Assembly: GCF_001942625.1 (NCBI RefSeq)
Contig: NZ_MLCL01000024.1
Span: forward strand, 62,001 to 126,000
Length of the DNA stretch: 64,000 nucleotides
Source of the DNA: Mycobacterium syngnathidarum
GTDB taxonomy: Bacteria > Actinomycetota > Actinomycetes > Mycobacteriales > Mycobacteriaceae
Reading direction: 5' to 3'
Below the pieces are notes generated by a model. It was not told where the DNA came from and did not search any database. It was given only the letters and a program-made list of their open reading frames with translations. The position numbers and the translations under genes were made by a program. This document shows, one piece after another, positions 24,793 through 33,747 of the stretch; the stretch's first letter is position 1; each line of letters opens with the position of its first letter.

Positions 24793-25173
24793 ATGGGTAT
24801 GGGAATAAAGGGATTTGGCGATCTCGAAGCTGTAGTGATGGAAGTGCTCTGGTCACGTGCGGAGCCCTCCACGGTGCGCAGCGTGCACGACGAGCTCGTC
24901 ACCCAGCGCCAGATCGCCTACACCACGGTCATGTCGACCATGGACAACCTGTTCCGGAAAGGCTGGCTGGAGCGGGAAAAGATCGGCCTGGCGTACAGCT
25001 ATCGGCCGGTGATGACCCGGGAGGAGCATTCCGCGCAGCTGATGCGCACGGTGTTCGAATCCGGCGGCGACAGCGAGCTGATCCTCAACTTCTTCCTCGA
25101 GCAGATCGTCGACGAAGACTCGAAGAAACTCCGACAGGCCCTCAAGCGGTTCACCGAGGAGCAGCCACGATGA
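24793..25173 (+). CDS. BlaI/MecI-family repressor
   Basis: 126 residues; ATG 24793 or 24799. Winged-helix motif QIAYTTVMSTMDNLFRKGWL with VMEVLWSRAEPSTVRSVHDEL is the BlaI signature, and the C-terminal half is the dimerisation region cut by BlaR-type proteases. Its stop overlaps the start of the M56 peptidase gene, a typical blaI-blaR order. It likely binds the dyad at 23069-23120. Confidence 0.9.
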   Translation: MGMGIKGFGDLEAVVMEVLWSRAEPSTVRSVHDELVTQRQIAYTTVMSTMDNLFRKGWLEREKIGLAYSYRPVMTREEHSAQLMRTVFESGGDSELILNFFLEQIVDEDSKKLRQALKRFTEEQPR

Positions 25174-26108
25174 ACGCCGTCACGTTTCTGCTCGTCTATG
25201 CGGTGGCGCTGAGCTGGCTGGCGCCCGTTCTGTTCAGCGGACCGCTCTCGGCCAACGTCCACCCCAGGCTTTCGGTGGCGGGGTGGCTGGTCGCCGTCGG
25301 CACCGCGGCATTCGCGTGGGTGGCGGCGTTGGCGATCCTGATCGCAGGTGCCGCCCACAGCCTGATCACCCACACGGCGCTCACGTTCTGCGTCGAGACA
25401 CTGGGGATCGCCAGCGCGGTGACGTTGCCGCCGACCGTGGCGACGGCGCTGGTGGTGGTCTTGCTCGCGGTCACTGGCACGGTGGCGATCCACACCGTGC
25501 GTCGCGTCATGGTCTCGCTGCGCGGGGTGCGGCGCGCCAATCGAGCACACGCAGAAGCGGTCCGGATCATCGGGCGGCCCACCGAGCACAACGGCGTCGT
25601 CGCCATCACGGCCGACCAACCCGCAGCCTACTGCGTGTCCGGCGGCCGGCGACGCGCGATCGTCGTCACGACCGGGGCCTTGGAATTGCTCAAGCCGCCC
25701 GCACTCGCGGCGGTACTGGCCCACGAGCGGGCGCACCTGCGTGGCCGCCATCATCACGTCATCGCCCTGCTCAACACCCTGGCTGCGGCGCTGCCGCGGC
25801 TGCCGCTGATGAGGGCGGCGGCGCAGTCCGTACCGGCATTACTGGAGATGTGCGCCGACGACGCGGCCACTCGCCGGTATGGCCGGGAGCCGCTGTTGGC
25901 CAGCCTGGTCGCGTTGAGCACCCGGGGCCGTGTTCCTGATGGCGTGCTGGCCGTCGCCGGTACCGCGGTGGCCGCCCGGGTCACCCGGCTCTTGCAACCT
26001 CAGCGAGCGATCTGGTGGCGCCCATCGACCCTGGCGATGACGCTCATCGTGATCGCGACGGCCGTCGTGCCGGCTTTCGCGCTCACCTTGTGCACCCTGC
26101 AGCCGTAG
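25170..26108 (+). CDS. BlaR1-like M56 family membrane metallopeptidase
   Basis: 312 residues, several membrane helices, zinc motif HERAH in AAVLAHERAHLRGRHH with a downstream CADDAATRRYG. There is no C-terminal penicillin-binding sensor domain of the staphylococcal BlaR1 type, so the signal must reach it another way. It presumably inactivates the BlaI protein encoded just upstream. ATG overlaps the blaI stop (ATGA). Confidence 0.85.
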   Translation: MNAVTFLLVYAVALSWLAPVLFSGPLSANVHPRLSVAGWLVAVGTAAFAWVAALAILIAGAAHSLITHTALTFCVETLGIASAVTLPPTVATALVVVLLAVTGTVAIHTVRRVMVSLRGVRRANRAHAEAVRIIGRPTEHNGVVAITADQPAAYCVSGGRRRAIVVTTGALELLKPPALAAVLAHERAHLRGRHHHVIALLNTLAAALPRLPLMRAAAQSVPALLEMCADDAATRRYGREPLLASLVALSTRGRVPDGVLAVAGTAVAARVTRLLQPQRAIWWRPSTLAMTLIVIATAVVPAFALTLCTLQP

Positions 26109-26113
26109 CCGAA

Positions 26114-26533
26114 TCAGACGTCGTGGCTGCTGCTCGGCCCGGTGCGGGGCCCGTAGCGTTCGGCGTACGCCTGGTGAATGTGGGCGTTCTTCTTGCGCGA
26201 CAACTCGTCGACGAGGCCCGGGTTGAGGCCGTGTTTGGCGAGCATGTGACGACGCCACACCTTGTTGAGCGCGTGAGAGAAGTACACGAAAGGGATGAAG
26301 ATGGGCACCGTCATGCTGGCGTGCAGATAGAGCGACATCGGGATGAACCAGATCGGCGCCAGAACCAGGATCGCGGGGATCGCGACGCGGACCATCATCC
26401 GAATGGTGGCTCCGGGGCCTGCCAGGTCCTTGGCCACCCAGTCGCGCATCGAATCGGGTAGCCGCTTGCCGTAGCAGTACCCGATGTACTGCAGTGGGCC
26501 CGGTTTGGTGCGTGGGGCTTGGCCGGTGGGCAT
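26114..26533 (-). CDS. DUF5313-family membrane protein
   Basis: 139 residues from ATG 26533. PGPLQYIGYCYGKRLPDSMR followed by DWVAKDLAG is the DUF5313 start. Two membrane segments lie in the middle (VRVAIPAILVLAPIWFIPMSL and the next hydrophobic stretch), then a basic cytoplasmic tail. Function unknown; common in mycobacteria. Divergent from an ArsR gene with only 67 bases between. Confidence 0.7.
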   Translation of the reverse strand: MPTGQAPRTKPGPLQYIGYCYGKRLPDSMRDWVAKDLAGPGATIRMMVRVAIPAILVLAPIWFIPMSLYLHASMTVPIFIPFVYFSHALNKVWRRHMLAKHGLNPGLVDELSRKKNAHIHQAYAERYGPRTGPSSSHDV

Positions 26534-26600
26534 CGCTGAAGGGTAGCGCTCGCTATGATGGATTGCGAATTTCATCAATCCGTCAATCATTGGGGCAGTA

Positions 26601-26978
26601 GTGACCGACAGCGTTCTGGGAGGTCCCGAGCGGCCGTTGTACGAGATCAAAGCCAACCTGTTCAAGGCGTTGGCACACCCCGCACGGATCCGGGTGCTGG
26701 AGATATTGTCGGTGAGCCAGGGGCCGACGCCGGTCAGCGCGATCCTGGCTTCCACCGACATCGAACCGACCCTGCTGTCTCAGCATCTCGCGGTCCTCAA
26801 ACGCCATCACGTGGTCAGCGGGCACCGCGTCGGTAACGCGGTGTACTACACCCTCGCCCATCCGAAGATCGCCGAGCTGTTGCGCATCGCCCGCACGTTC
26901 CTCGCCGACACCCTCGCCGCCCAGCAGGGTCAGCTCGAGGCCGTCGGTTCATTGCCGCCAATTGGGACGCCGCGATAG
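26601..26978 (+). CDS. ArsR-family transcriptional regulator
   Basis: 125 residues, GTG 26601. LFKALAHPARIRVLEILS and TLLSQHLAVLKRHHVVSGHR form the winged helix. It has no cysteine, so it is not a thiol-metal sensor of the arsenic type. The short gap to the divergent DUF5313 gene makes that gene the first candidate target. Confidence 0.85.
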   Translation: MTDSVLGGPERPLYEIKANLFKALAHPARIRVLEILSVSQGPTPVSAILASTDIEPTLLSQHLAVLKRHHVVSGHRVGNAVYYTLAHPKIAELLRIARTFLADTLAAQQGQLEAVGSLPPIGTPR

Positions 26979-27002
26979 TCAGCGCGGTTGACGATCCGCC
27001 TC

Positions 27003-27637
<635 letters not shown>

Positions 27638-27660
27638 CTAGTTGGACTAGCAATGGATGA

Positions 27661-28353
27661 TCAGCGCGGTAGTCGATCGAGCCAGTCGGAGTTTCCGTCG
27701 AGCGATTCCCCGTCGATGACCACCATCGGCACCCCGGAGTCGGGGAGTGCCCGCAGCAGCGGCAGGTTGTTGGCGGCGATGAGGTGTCCGTCGAAGGGGA
27801 TGGGAAGCCCCAGCTTGATCATGTCCTGCGCTGAGGGCGGCGCACCGGCGCGATCGGCCAAGCCGGCGAGCTGCTCGTTGCTCAGATCGGTCGGGCCTTC
27901 TTCCTGCGGCTGCTGCTCGGCGGAAAAGATCTGCTCGATGAACTGCCATGTGACCTCGCTGGATTTCGAGTGATCGGCGACGATGAACGCGGCGTAGATC
28001 GCCCGGCTGTCGTAAGTGCCACTCGCCGAGTACTTTTCGAGGAAATTGACGAGACGCAGGTTGATGTGGAGCTTGCCGTCTTCGATGCGCCGGCCCATCT
28101 CGGCGCCCTGCTCGCGGACCATCTTTCCGCTGTACGGGCAGAGCGGATCCAGATACAGCTCGATCTGGCCCGGTGCGGCGGGATCGCCGATGGACAGCAC
28201 ATTCCCGGCCGGGGTGGCTTCGGCCGCGTACGCACGACCGACGCCGGGGCCCCACGCCAGAACCGTTGCCAGCAGGGCCAGCACCACCGCGAGAGCAATC
28301 GAGGTGCGTGGGTGTTCGGATCTGGTCCGTGTGTGGCTCATGTGCTTCATCAT
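27661..28353 (-). CDS. Secreted DsbA-like protein with CPYS active site
   Basis: 230 residues. The signal peptide (IALAVVLALLATVLAWGPGV, ending near AYAAEA) is followed by a thioredoxin/DsbA fold, LYLDPLCPYSGKMVREQG, with a cis-proline region SGVPMVVID. The second active-site cysteine is replaced by serine, so it cannot form the CXXC disulfide; a monothiol, isomerase-like or binding role is likely. It follows a TetR gene by 10 bases on the same strand, probably as an operon. Confidence 0.8.
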   Translation of the reverse strand: MMKHMSHTRTRSEHPRTSIALAVVLALLATVLAWGPGVGRAYAAEATPAGNVLSIGDPAAPGQIELYLDPLCPYSGKMVREQGAEMGRRIEDGKLHINLRLVNFLEKYSASGTYDSRAIYAAFIVADHSKSSEVTWQFIEQIFSAEQQPQEEGPTDLSNEQLAGLADRAGAPPSAQDMIKLGLPIPFDGHLIAANNLPLLRALPDSGVPMVVIDGESLDGNSDWLDRLPR

Positions 28354-28363
28354 GTCTGACGGA

Positions 28364-28963
28364 TCAACTCGACGGCGCGAGCCCGTTCTCGATGAGGTGC
28401 ATGACCTCGTCGGCGACTTTGTCGTGCGTCTTCTCGGAATTGATGACGTTGTGCAGCACCGCGGTCATCATGATGGCGCCGAAGATGGTGATCGCGGCGC
28501 TGTCCGGGTCGGCGACGTTGCGCAGTGAGCCGTCGGCGCCTCCGGAGCGGAGCACTCGGGCGATGGGTTCGTAGAACACCTCTTGAACGGCCGATGCGAG
28601 CTCGGGGAGTCGGATCGCACGCCCCAGATCCCCGACGAGTGCCTGGGCGGTGCCCGGGCGGTTCATGGTGTGGGCGACCTGCACTTGGATTACTGCGGCC
28701 AATCTTTGCCTGCCCGGCCCGGGGGCATCGGCGGCCGCGGCAACGTCGCTGGCCAGCGCGTCGAGGGCGTCCCGGAATAGGAAGGCAAGGATGTCGTCCT
28801 TGCCCTTGAAGTAGTAGTAGAGCGTCGCTTTCGGAACGCCTGATGCCGTAGCGATGTCCTCGATCTTGGTCTTGGCCAGCCCGCGAGCGGCAATCAGGTC
28901 AGTCGCGGAGTACAGCTTCTCGGCCACCGCAGGGGGCACTTTTCGCCCGGTCTGTTGAGCCAC
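28364..28963 (-). CDS. TetR-family regulator
   Basis: 199 residues. Helix-turn-helix TKIEDIATASGVPKATLYYYF. It is divergent from the FAD dehydrogenase with a perfect 9-base dyad between them, and cotranscribed with the DsbA-like gene downstream. It likely represses both directions. Confidence 0.87.
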   Translation of the reverse strand: MAQQTGRKVPPAVAEKLYSATDLIAARGLAKTKIEDIATASGVPKATLYYYFKGKDDILAFLFRDALDALASDVAAAADAPGPGRQRLAAVIQVQVAHTMNRPGTAQALVGDLGRAIRLPELASAVQEVFYEPIARVLRSGGADGSLRNVADPDSAAITIFGAIMMTAVLHNVINSEKTHDKVADEVMHLIENGLAPSS

Positions 28964-28992
28964 CAGCGCAGTCTACGAGTGTCCTTGCGCAG

Positions 28993-29015
28993 AGTTTGTA
29001 CTTTGAGTACAAACT
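28993..29015. promoter_or_regulatory. TetR operator between TetR and FAD dehydrogenase genes
   Basis: AGTTTGTAC-TTTGA-GTACAAACT: perfect 9-base arms, 5-base spacer, 41 bases before the dehydrogenase ATG and 30 bases before the TetR start on the other strand. Confidence 0.75.
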
Positions 29016-29055
29016 AGGAGTTCAAGTTCGATGGTCAATCGTTTCAGGGAGAGCC

Positions 29056-30660
29056 ATGACAGGCGCGCGCACAGTGGACGTTCTCGTCGTCGGATACGGA
29101 GCTGCGGGCGTCTGCGCTGCGCTGGAAGCGCGGGCCAGAGGCGCCGATGTGCTGGCCATCGACCGATTCAATGGTGGCGGTGCAACTCAGGTGTCGGGCG
29201 GAATCATCTATGCCGGAGGCGGGACCTGGGTGCAGCGCCAGGCCGGCGTCGATGACAGCGCCGACGCGATGTACGCCTACCTGCAGGCCGAGATCGGGGA
29301 TGCCGTCCGCCCGGAAACGCTGCGCCGTTTCGTCGACACCAGCCCGGCGATGATCGACTGGCTCACCGAACACGGCGTGCCGTTCGAGGCGTCAGTGTGC
29401 CCGTACAAGACGTCCTACCCGAACAACAAGTACTACCTGTACTACTCGGGCAGTGAGAACTCCGGACGCTTCCGCGCGATCACGCCGCCGGCCCAGCGCG
29501 GTCACCGGGCCAAAGGGCCGGGAGCCTCGGGCAAGAAGATCTATCAACCGCTGGCCGAGTCGGCGGCTGCCCGCGGGGTACGCACGCAGTTCCACACCCG
29601 TGCCGTCGCACTGCTGACCAACTCCGAGGGCCGGGTGGTCGGCGTGCGGGCCAGCACACTGGCCGATGCGCCGGCGTGGGTCCAGCATCGCTACCGCGCA
29701 TACGCCGAGCTCGCGATCAAACCGGGCATCTACTACCCGCCATTGCGGGCCGCGATGGAAAAGCTGCTGAACCGGCTGGAACGGCGCTACGCCCGCACCG
29801 TCGACATTCACGCGCGCAAGGCAGTCATTCTCAGCGCGGGTGGGTATATCGCGAATCGGGATTGGATCGCCGAGCACGCGCCCGACTACCGCGACGGACT
29901 GCAGCTCGGCACCACCGGGGACGACGGCAGCGGGATCACGCTGGCCGCCGACGTCGGTGCGGCCGTCGACCGCCTCGACAACGTCTCGGCCTGGCGGTTC
30001 ATCACCCCGCCCAGCGCGTTCCTGGGTGCGCTCGTGGTCGATCAACGAGGGCAACGATTCATCGACGAGACCCGCTACGGCGCGGCCGTCGGACACGCCA
30101 TGATCCAAGACCACGGCGGCCGTGGCTGGATCCTGGCCGACGACGGTCTGCTCAGGCAGGCGCGCGCCCAACTTCCCGAGCAGGCCATCTGGTTTCAGCG
30201 CCTGCAGATGGAAGCGATGTTGCGCACCGACCGGGTGGTCGGAGACACCTTGGAGGACGTGGCGGCCAAAGCCGGCGTCGATCCGGCCGGTTTGCGCGCC
30301 ACCGTCGAGGCCCACAACGCGGCGGCCACGGCGGGATTGCCCGATCCGATGGGAAAGCCAGCCGAGTACGTGAAACCTGTTGAACAGGGGCCATTCTCAC
30401 TGATCGCGATATCCATCAAGCGCAGCCTGATCAACCCTTGCCCCATGTTCACCCTCGGGGGCCTGGTCGTCGATGAAGTCACCGGAGCGGTGAAAATGCC
30501 TGGGGGACAGTCGATCCCAGGACTTTATGCGGCGGGGCGCACGGCAATCGGATTGTGCGTCAATTCGTACGTCAGTGGGCTGTCCATCGCGGACTGCGTG
30601 TTCTCGGGGCGGCGGGCCGCAGAACACGCCGTCGAACAGGAAGCCGTGCCGTCAGCGTAG
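29056..30660 (+). CDS. FAD-dependent dehydrogenase (fumarate reductase/KstD-like)
   Basis: 534 residues from ATG 29056. The N-terminal dinucleotide fold DVLVVGYGAAGVCAALEARA binds FAD; GGATQVSGGIIYAGGGT and the C-terminal GGLVVDEVTGAVKMPGG then IPGLYAAGRTAIGLCVNSY are family landmarks. It belongs to the flavoprotein group of 3-ketosteroid dehydrogenases and fumarate reductases, but lacks the full steroid-site pattern, so the substrate is open. A TetR dyad lies just upstream. Confidence 0.82.
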   Translation: MTGARTVDVLVVGYGAAGVCAALEARARGADVLAIDRFNGGGATQVSGGIIYAGGGTWVQRQAGVDDSADAMYAYLQAEIGDAVRPETLRRFVDTSPAMIDWLTEHGVPFEASVCPYKTSYPNNKYYLYYSGSENSGRFRAITPPAQRGHRAKGPGASGKKIYQPLAESAAARGVRTQFHTRAVALLTNSEGRVVGVRASTLADAPAWVQHRYRAYAELAIKPGIYYPPLRAAMEKLLNRLERRYARTVDIHARKAVILSAGGYIANRDWIAEHAPDYRDGLQLGTTGDDGSGITLAADVGAAVDRLDNVSAWRFITPPSAFLGALVVDQRGQRFIDETRYGAAVGHAMIQDHGGRGWILADDGLLRQARAQLPEQAIWFQRLQMEAMLRTDRVVGDTLEDVAAKAGVDPAGLRATVEAHNAAATAGLPDPMGKPAEYVKPVEQGPFSLIAISIKRSLINPCPMFTLGGLVVDEVTGAVKMPGGQSIPGLYAAGRTAIGLCVNSYVSGLSIADCVFSGRRAAEHAVEQEAVPSA

Positions 30661-30672
30661 GGCTCTGACCTG

Positions 30673-31305
30673 CTAGTTGGGCGCCGATGGCGGGACCGCC
30701 TGAACGTCGTTGCCGAACAGGGGTGATGACAACAGCATGGTCGTCACGTGATCGACGAACATCTCTTGGTCTGACCCGAGGTTGCCCTCGGTCCACTCGA
30801 TGAACAGCGAGATGATTGCGCCGAAGACTGTGGCGTATTGCATCTTCACCGGTGCCGACGCCGCGTCGGCCCGGCCGGCCGCAACCGCCGCACCACCCGT
30901 CAGTGCGCCGATGGTGTCGCGCACAAACTGTCGCAGCCCGAGGTCGGCTATGGGTTCTACCAACAAGATTCGGCAGATGCGGGGATCGTCGGTGACGAGT
31001 TGTGCCGCGGCTCGCACGCCGGCACGTGTTCGTGCGGGCAGGTCGGACGCCGCGTCACTTGCGGCACCGATGACGTCGCGGGCGTGCTCGAAGGTGCTGC
31101 GGTAGACCGCGCGGAGCAGATCGTCGGTGTCGGTGAAGCTTTCGTAGAAGAACTTCTGGCTGAGTTCGGCCTCCCGGCAGACCGCGCGCATGGTCATCGC
31201 GGACACCCCTTGAGTGCCGATCAGGTCAACGGCTGCCTGCAACAGACGGGCGCGGCGCTCCGCCGATCGTGCGTCGGCGCCTTGGCCGCGGTACGCCCTT
31301 GACAT
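30673..31305 (-). CDS. TetR-family regulator
   Basis: 210 residues. Helix-turn-helix MTMRAVCREAELSQKFFYESF. Divergent from the DUF1214/sulfotransferase/GH6 genes, with a strong perfect dyad (31329-31360) between. Convergent with the FAD dehydrogenase 12 bases away. Confidence 0.87.
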   Translation of the reverse strand: MSRAYRGQGADARSAERRARLLQAAVDLIGTQGVSAMTMRAVCREAELSQKFFYESFTDTDDLLRAVYRSTFEHARDVIGAASDAASDLPARTRAGVRAAAQLVTDDPRICRILLVEPIADLGLRQFVRDTIGALTGGAAVAAGRADAASAPVKMQYATVFGAIISLFIEWTEGNLGSDQEMFVDHVTTMLLSSPLFGNDVQAVPPSAPN

Positions 31306-31328
31306 GCCGCGAGCTTAACGGGCACGAT

Positions 31329-31360
31329 CCAATTCCGGAAGCACATGCTTCCGGAATTGG
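31329..31360. promoter_or_regulatory. Perfect 14-base inverted repeat, TetR operator
   Basis: CCAATTCCGGAAGC - ACAT - GCTTCCGGAATTGG. It lies 24 bases from the TetR start and immediately before the GGGGAGG ribosome site of the DUF1214 gene, so it would sit at the start of the mRNA leader. Confidence 0.8.
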
Positions 31361-31371
31361 GGAGGCAAGCC

Positions 31372-32469
31372 GTGGCGAGCAGTGCAGAAGAGCCCCGCGC
31401 CGAGGTCGACGCCTGGAACGCGTTCGTCGACGGATTACGCACGGCCGGTGAACAACTCGCCTCCGATACCGCGGGTCTGCCGGAGTCTGAACGCGCCGAC
31501 GGCTACCGGGCCTTGCTGCGGGGCCTGTCCAACCAACTGGGGCGCTTTGAAGTCGACCGCGACAAACCGGAACTCGTCGCATTCAACGGCTGGCGTCAGA
31601 AGTTCCTGATGGACAATCCCGACTTCCGGTACTGGGTCGCCGATATTCGCCCCGACGGTCGCTACCGGATCCGCGGTAATCGCGGCGACGCGGCGTATGT
31701 GTCGATCACGGTCTACGGCACCGGCGAGAACGGGGCCCAGGCAACCGCCCGGATCGACAGTGACACCATGGCTTTCGGCGCCGATGGCGGCTACGAGCTG
31801 GCGGTCGGCGGCGATCGGCCGCCGACCGGGGACTGGCTCGATCTGCCGGAGCGAGCCACGGTGGTCTGGGTGCGCCACTTCCACGAGGGAGTGCAGACCG
31901 AGCGGCCCGGGTGGTGTGGCATCGAACCGGTCGAGGTGCCTCCGATCCCCGCACCGATCGAGTCGGTGAGGTTCGGCAAGCAGCTGTCCAAGGTATCGGC
32001 CGTGATAACTCACCTGCCCCGCATCTGGAATGCCGCCGCCTCCGCGGACCACCAGACACCGAACCAGCTGCGCCACTGGAGCGAGATGACCGGTGGCGCG
32101 GTGTTCACCGAACCGGCGATCCAATATGTGCGCGGCGGCTGGCAGTTGGAACCCGACGAAGCACTGCTCATCGAAGGCGATCTGGTGCCGTGCCGGTACT
32201 GGAACATCTTGGCGTACAGCAGATTTCTCAACTCGCTGGACTACCGCCATCGGCAGGTCTCCTACACCGGTGCCACCGCCCACCTCGACGGCGGGCGCTA
32301 CCGGTTCGTGGTCTCGGCCACCGACCCCGGCCCGGCCGCCGGCGATTGGATCGACAGTGAGGGACGCGCATTCGGCATCGTCGTCATGCGGTTCTTGCAA
32401 CCCGAGCAGCAACCGGCGCTGCCGTCCACGCGCGTCGTCCGCATCGCCGACCTGGCGGAGCGCTCATGA
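31372..32469 (+). CDS. DUF1214-domain protein
   Basis: 365 residues from GTG 31372 with GGGGAGG 6 bases upstream; an ATG at 31345 is in frame but inside the operator. The centre (GDWLDLPERATVVWVRHFHEG) and the C-terminal repeat of that pattern (GDWIDSEGRAFGIVVMRFLQ) are DUF1214. No signal peptide. Role unknown; its stop overlaps the sulfotransferase ATG, so the two act together. Confidence 0.75.
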   Translation: MASSAEEPRAEVDAWNAFVDGLRTAGEQLASDTAGLPESERADGYRALLRGLSNQLGRFEVDRDKPELVAFNGWRQKFLMDNPDFRYWVADIRPDGRYRIRGNRGDAAYVSITVYGTGENGAQATARIDSDTMAFGADGGYELAVGGDRPPTGDWLDLPERATVVWVRHFHEGVQTERPGWCGIEPVEVPPIPAPIESVRFGKQLSKVSAVITHLPRIWNAAASADHQTPNQLRHWSEMTGGAVFTEPAIQYVRGGWQLEPDEALLIEGDLVPCRYWNILAYSRFLNSLDYRHRQVSYTGATAHLDGGRYRFVVSATDPGPAAGDWIDSEGRAFGIVVMRFLQPEQQPALPSTRVVRIADLAERS

Positions 32470-33707
32470 CCGGTTGGTCCGCGCCGGCCCGTACACCCGA
32501 GGCACTCGCGGCGTATGCGGCGGCCGAGCAGGACCGGGCCGCACGTCCTGACCGCTACCGGCTCGGGACGGACGCGGTGGACATCGTCATCGATCGCGGG
32601 ACTCGCCGTACGGGTGCCGGTGTGCTCGGTGACCCCGACCAATGGCGTCCCGGTCTGCAGCAGTACCTCGCATCGGCCGAGGAGGACGGCCGCCTCAACG
32701 CACTCGGCGCGTTCACCGCCCAGCGGACAGCGGCCAGCCGGCTGGCCGCCCGGGTGTCGATCGCGCGATATCTCCACGAGCACCCCGCGGCCGAGCACCG
32801 GCCGCTGCGACCTCCGATCATCATCACCGGGGGCTGGCGCACTGGTACCACCTTCTTGTTCCGGTTGCTCGACCGTGATCCCCGGCTGCGGGCACCGCTG
32901 CCCGCCGAGTTGGGTGCGCCCTGGCGGCTGTCCGGCGATCTCGACGCTGACGAGCGCTCGCGGCGCCTCGCGGAGGCCGCCGCCGGCCCATACCTGCTGC
33001 ATGTGCTCAACCCGGCGATGGCGATCGTGCACGACTCCGGGCCAGACCTGCCCGAGGAATGCGTGCTCGGCATGGGCACCACCCTGCGCAATTGGGGTTT
33101 CGCCGCCACCACGCGCCTGGACAGCTACGCGAACTGGCTGGCCGGCCAGGACTTCGCCGACGAGTACGCCCGGCACCGGCGGATGTTGCAGATCCTCGAT
33201 GCCGGCGACAGCCGTCGCTGGGTCCTCAAGGCCCCGGCGCACACCGCCGAACTCCGCCACGTGGCCGCGACGTATCCGGGCGCCTGCGTCGTGCAGTTGC
33301 ACCGCGACATCGTCGAGACGGTCACCTCGGGGGCGAGCCTGTTCGCCACGTACCGATCCACCTACAGCGACCACGTGGACGGCGCGGACGTGGGCCGGTT
33401 CCAAACCGAGCAGACCGAACTGTGGCTGCGCCGCGCCGTCGCCGCCCGTGCCTCGGAATCCACCGTCACCTGGCTCGACATTCAGTACACCGACCTGGTT
33501 GCCGACCCCGAGACGACGGTACGTCGCATCTACGCCGCGGCCCAGATGGAGCCGCCGGACATCGCGGGGATGCTCGCCGAGCACCACCGCACCCAGCCCC
33601 GCGACGGGAAAGGTAAACACCGGTACCGGCCCGAGGAATTCGGCATCGTCCCGGACGAGTTGCGCGAGCGGATGCGCTTCTACACCCAAACGCTCGTGGG
33701 GGAGTGA
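32466..33707 (+). CDS. PAPS-dependent sulfotransferase-family protein
   Basis: 413 residues, ATG overlapping the previous stop. The 5'-phosphosulfate loop is IITGGWRTGTTFLFRLL; RWVLKAPAHTAELRHV and VVQLHRDIVETVTSG form the 3'-phosphate site. This is the mycobacterial long sulfotransferase type (StfX-like), which transfers sulfate to lipids or sterols or is of unproven activity. Coupling to a DUF1214 protein is frequent in mycobacteria. Confidence 0.82.
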   Translation: MTGWSAPARTPEALAAYAAAEQDRAARPDRYRLGTDAVDIVIDRGTRRTGAGVLGDPDQWRPGLQQYLASAEEDGRLNALGAFTAQRTAASRLAARVSIARYLHEHPAAEHRPLRPPIIITGGWRTGTTFLFRLLDRDPRLRAPLPAELGAPWRLSGDLDADERSRRLAEAAAGPYLLHVLNPAMAIVHDSGPDLPEECVLGMGTTLRNWGFAATTRLDSYANWLAGQDFADEYARHRRMLQILDAGDSRRWVLKAPAHTAELRHVAATYPGACVVQLHRDIVETVTSGASLFATYRSTYSDHVDGADVGRFQTEQTELWLRRAVAARASESTVTWLDIQYTDLVADPETTVRRIYAAAQMEPPDIAGMLAEHHRTQPRDGKGKHRYRPEEFGIVPDELRERMRFYTQTLVGE

Positions 33708-33747
33708 CTGGCGCATTTCGCGTCGTCCCATTACTTTCCCTGAGGTG

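Noticed and set aside
29392..30315. 307-codon frame antisense to the FAD dehydrogenase
   Set aside because: Shadow of a confidently assigned gene; no ribosome site or motif.
32515..33747. Upstream in-frame extension of the GH6 gene through the sulfotransferase region
   Set aside because: The sequence is Pro/Arg/Ser-rich shadow; the signal peptide at 33748 marks the true start.
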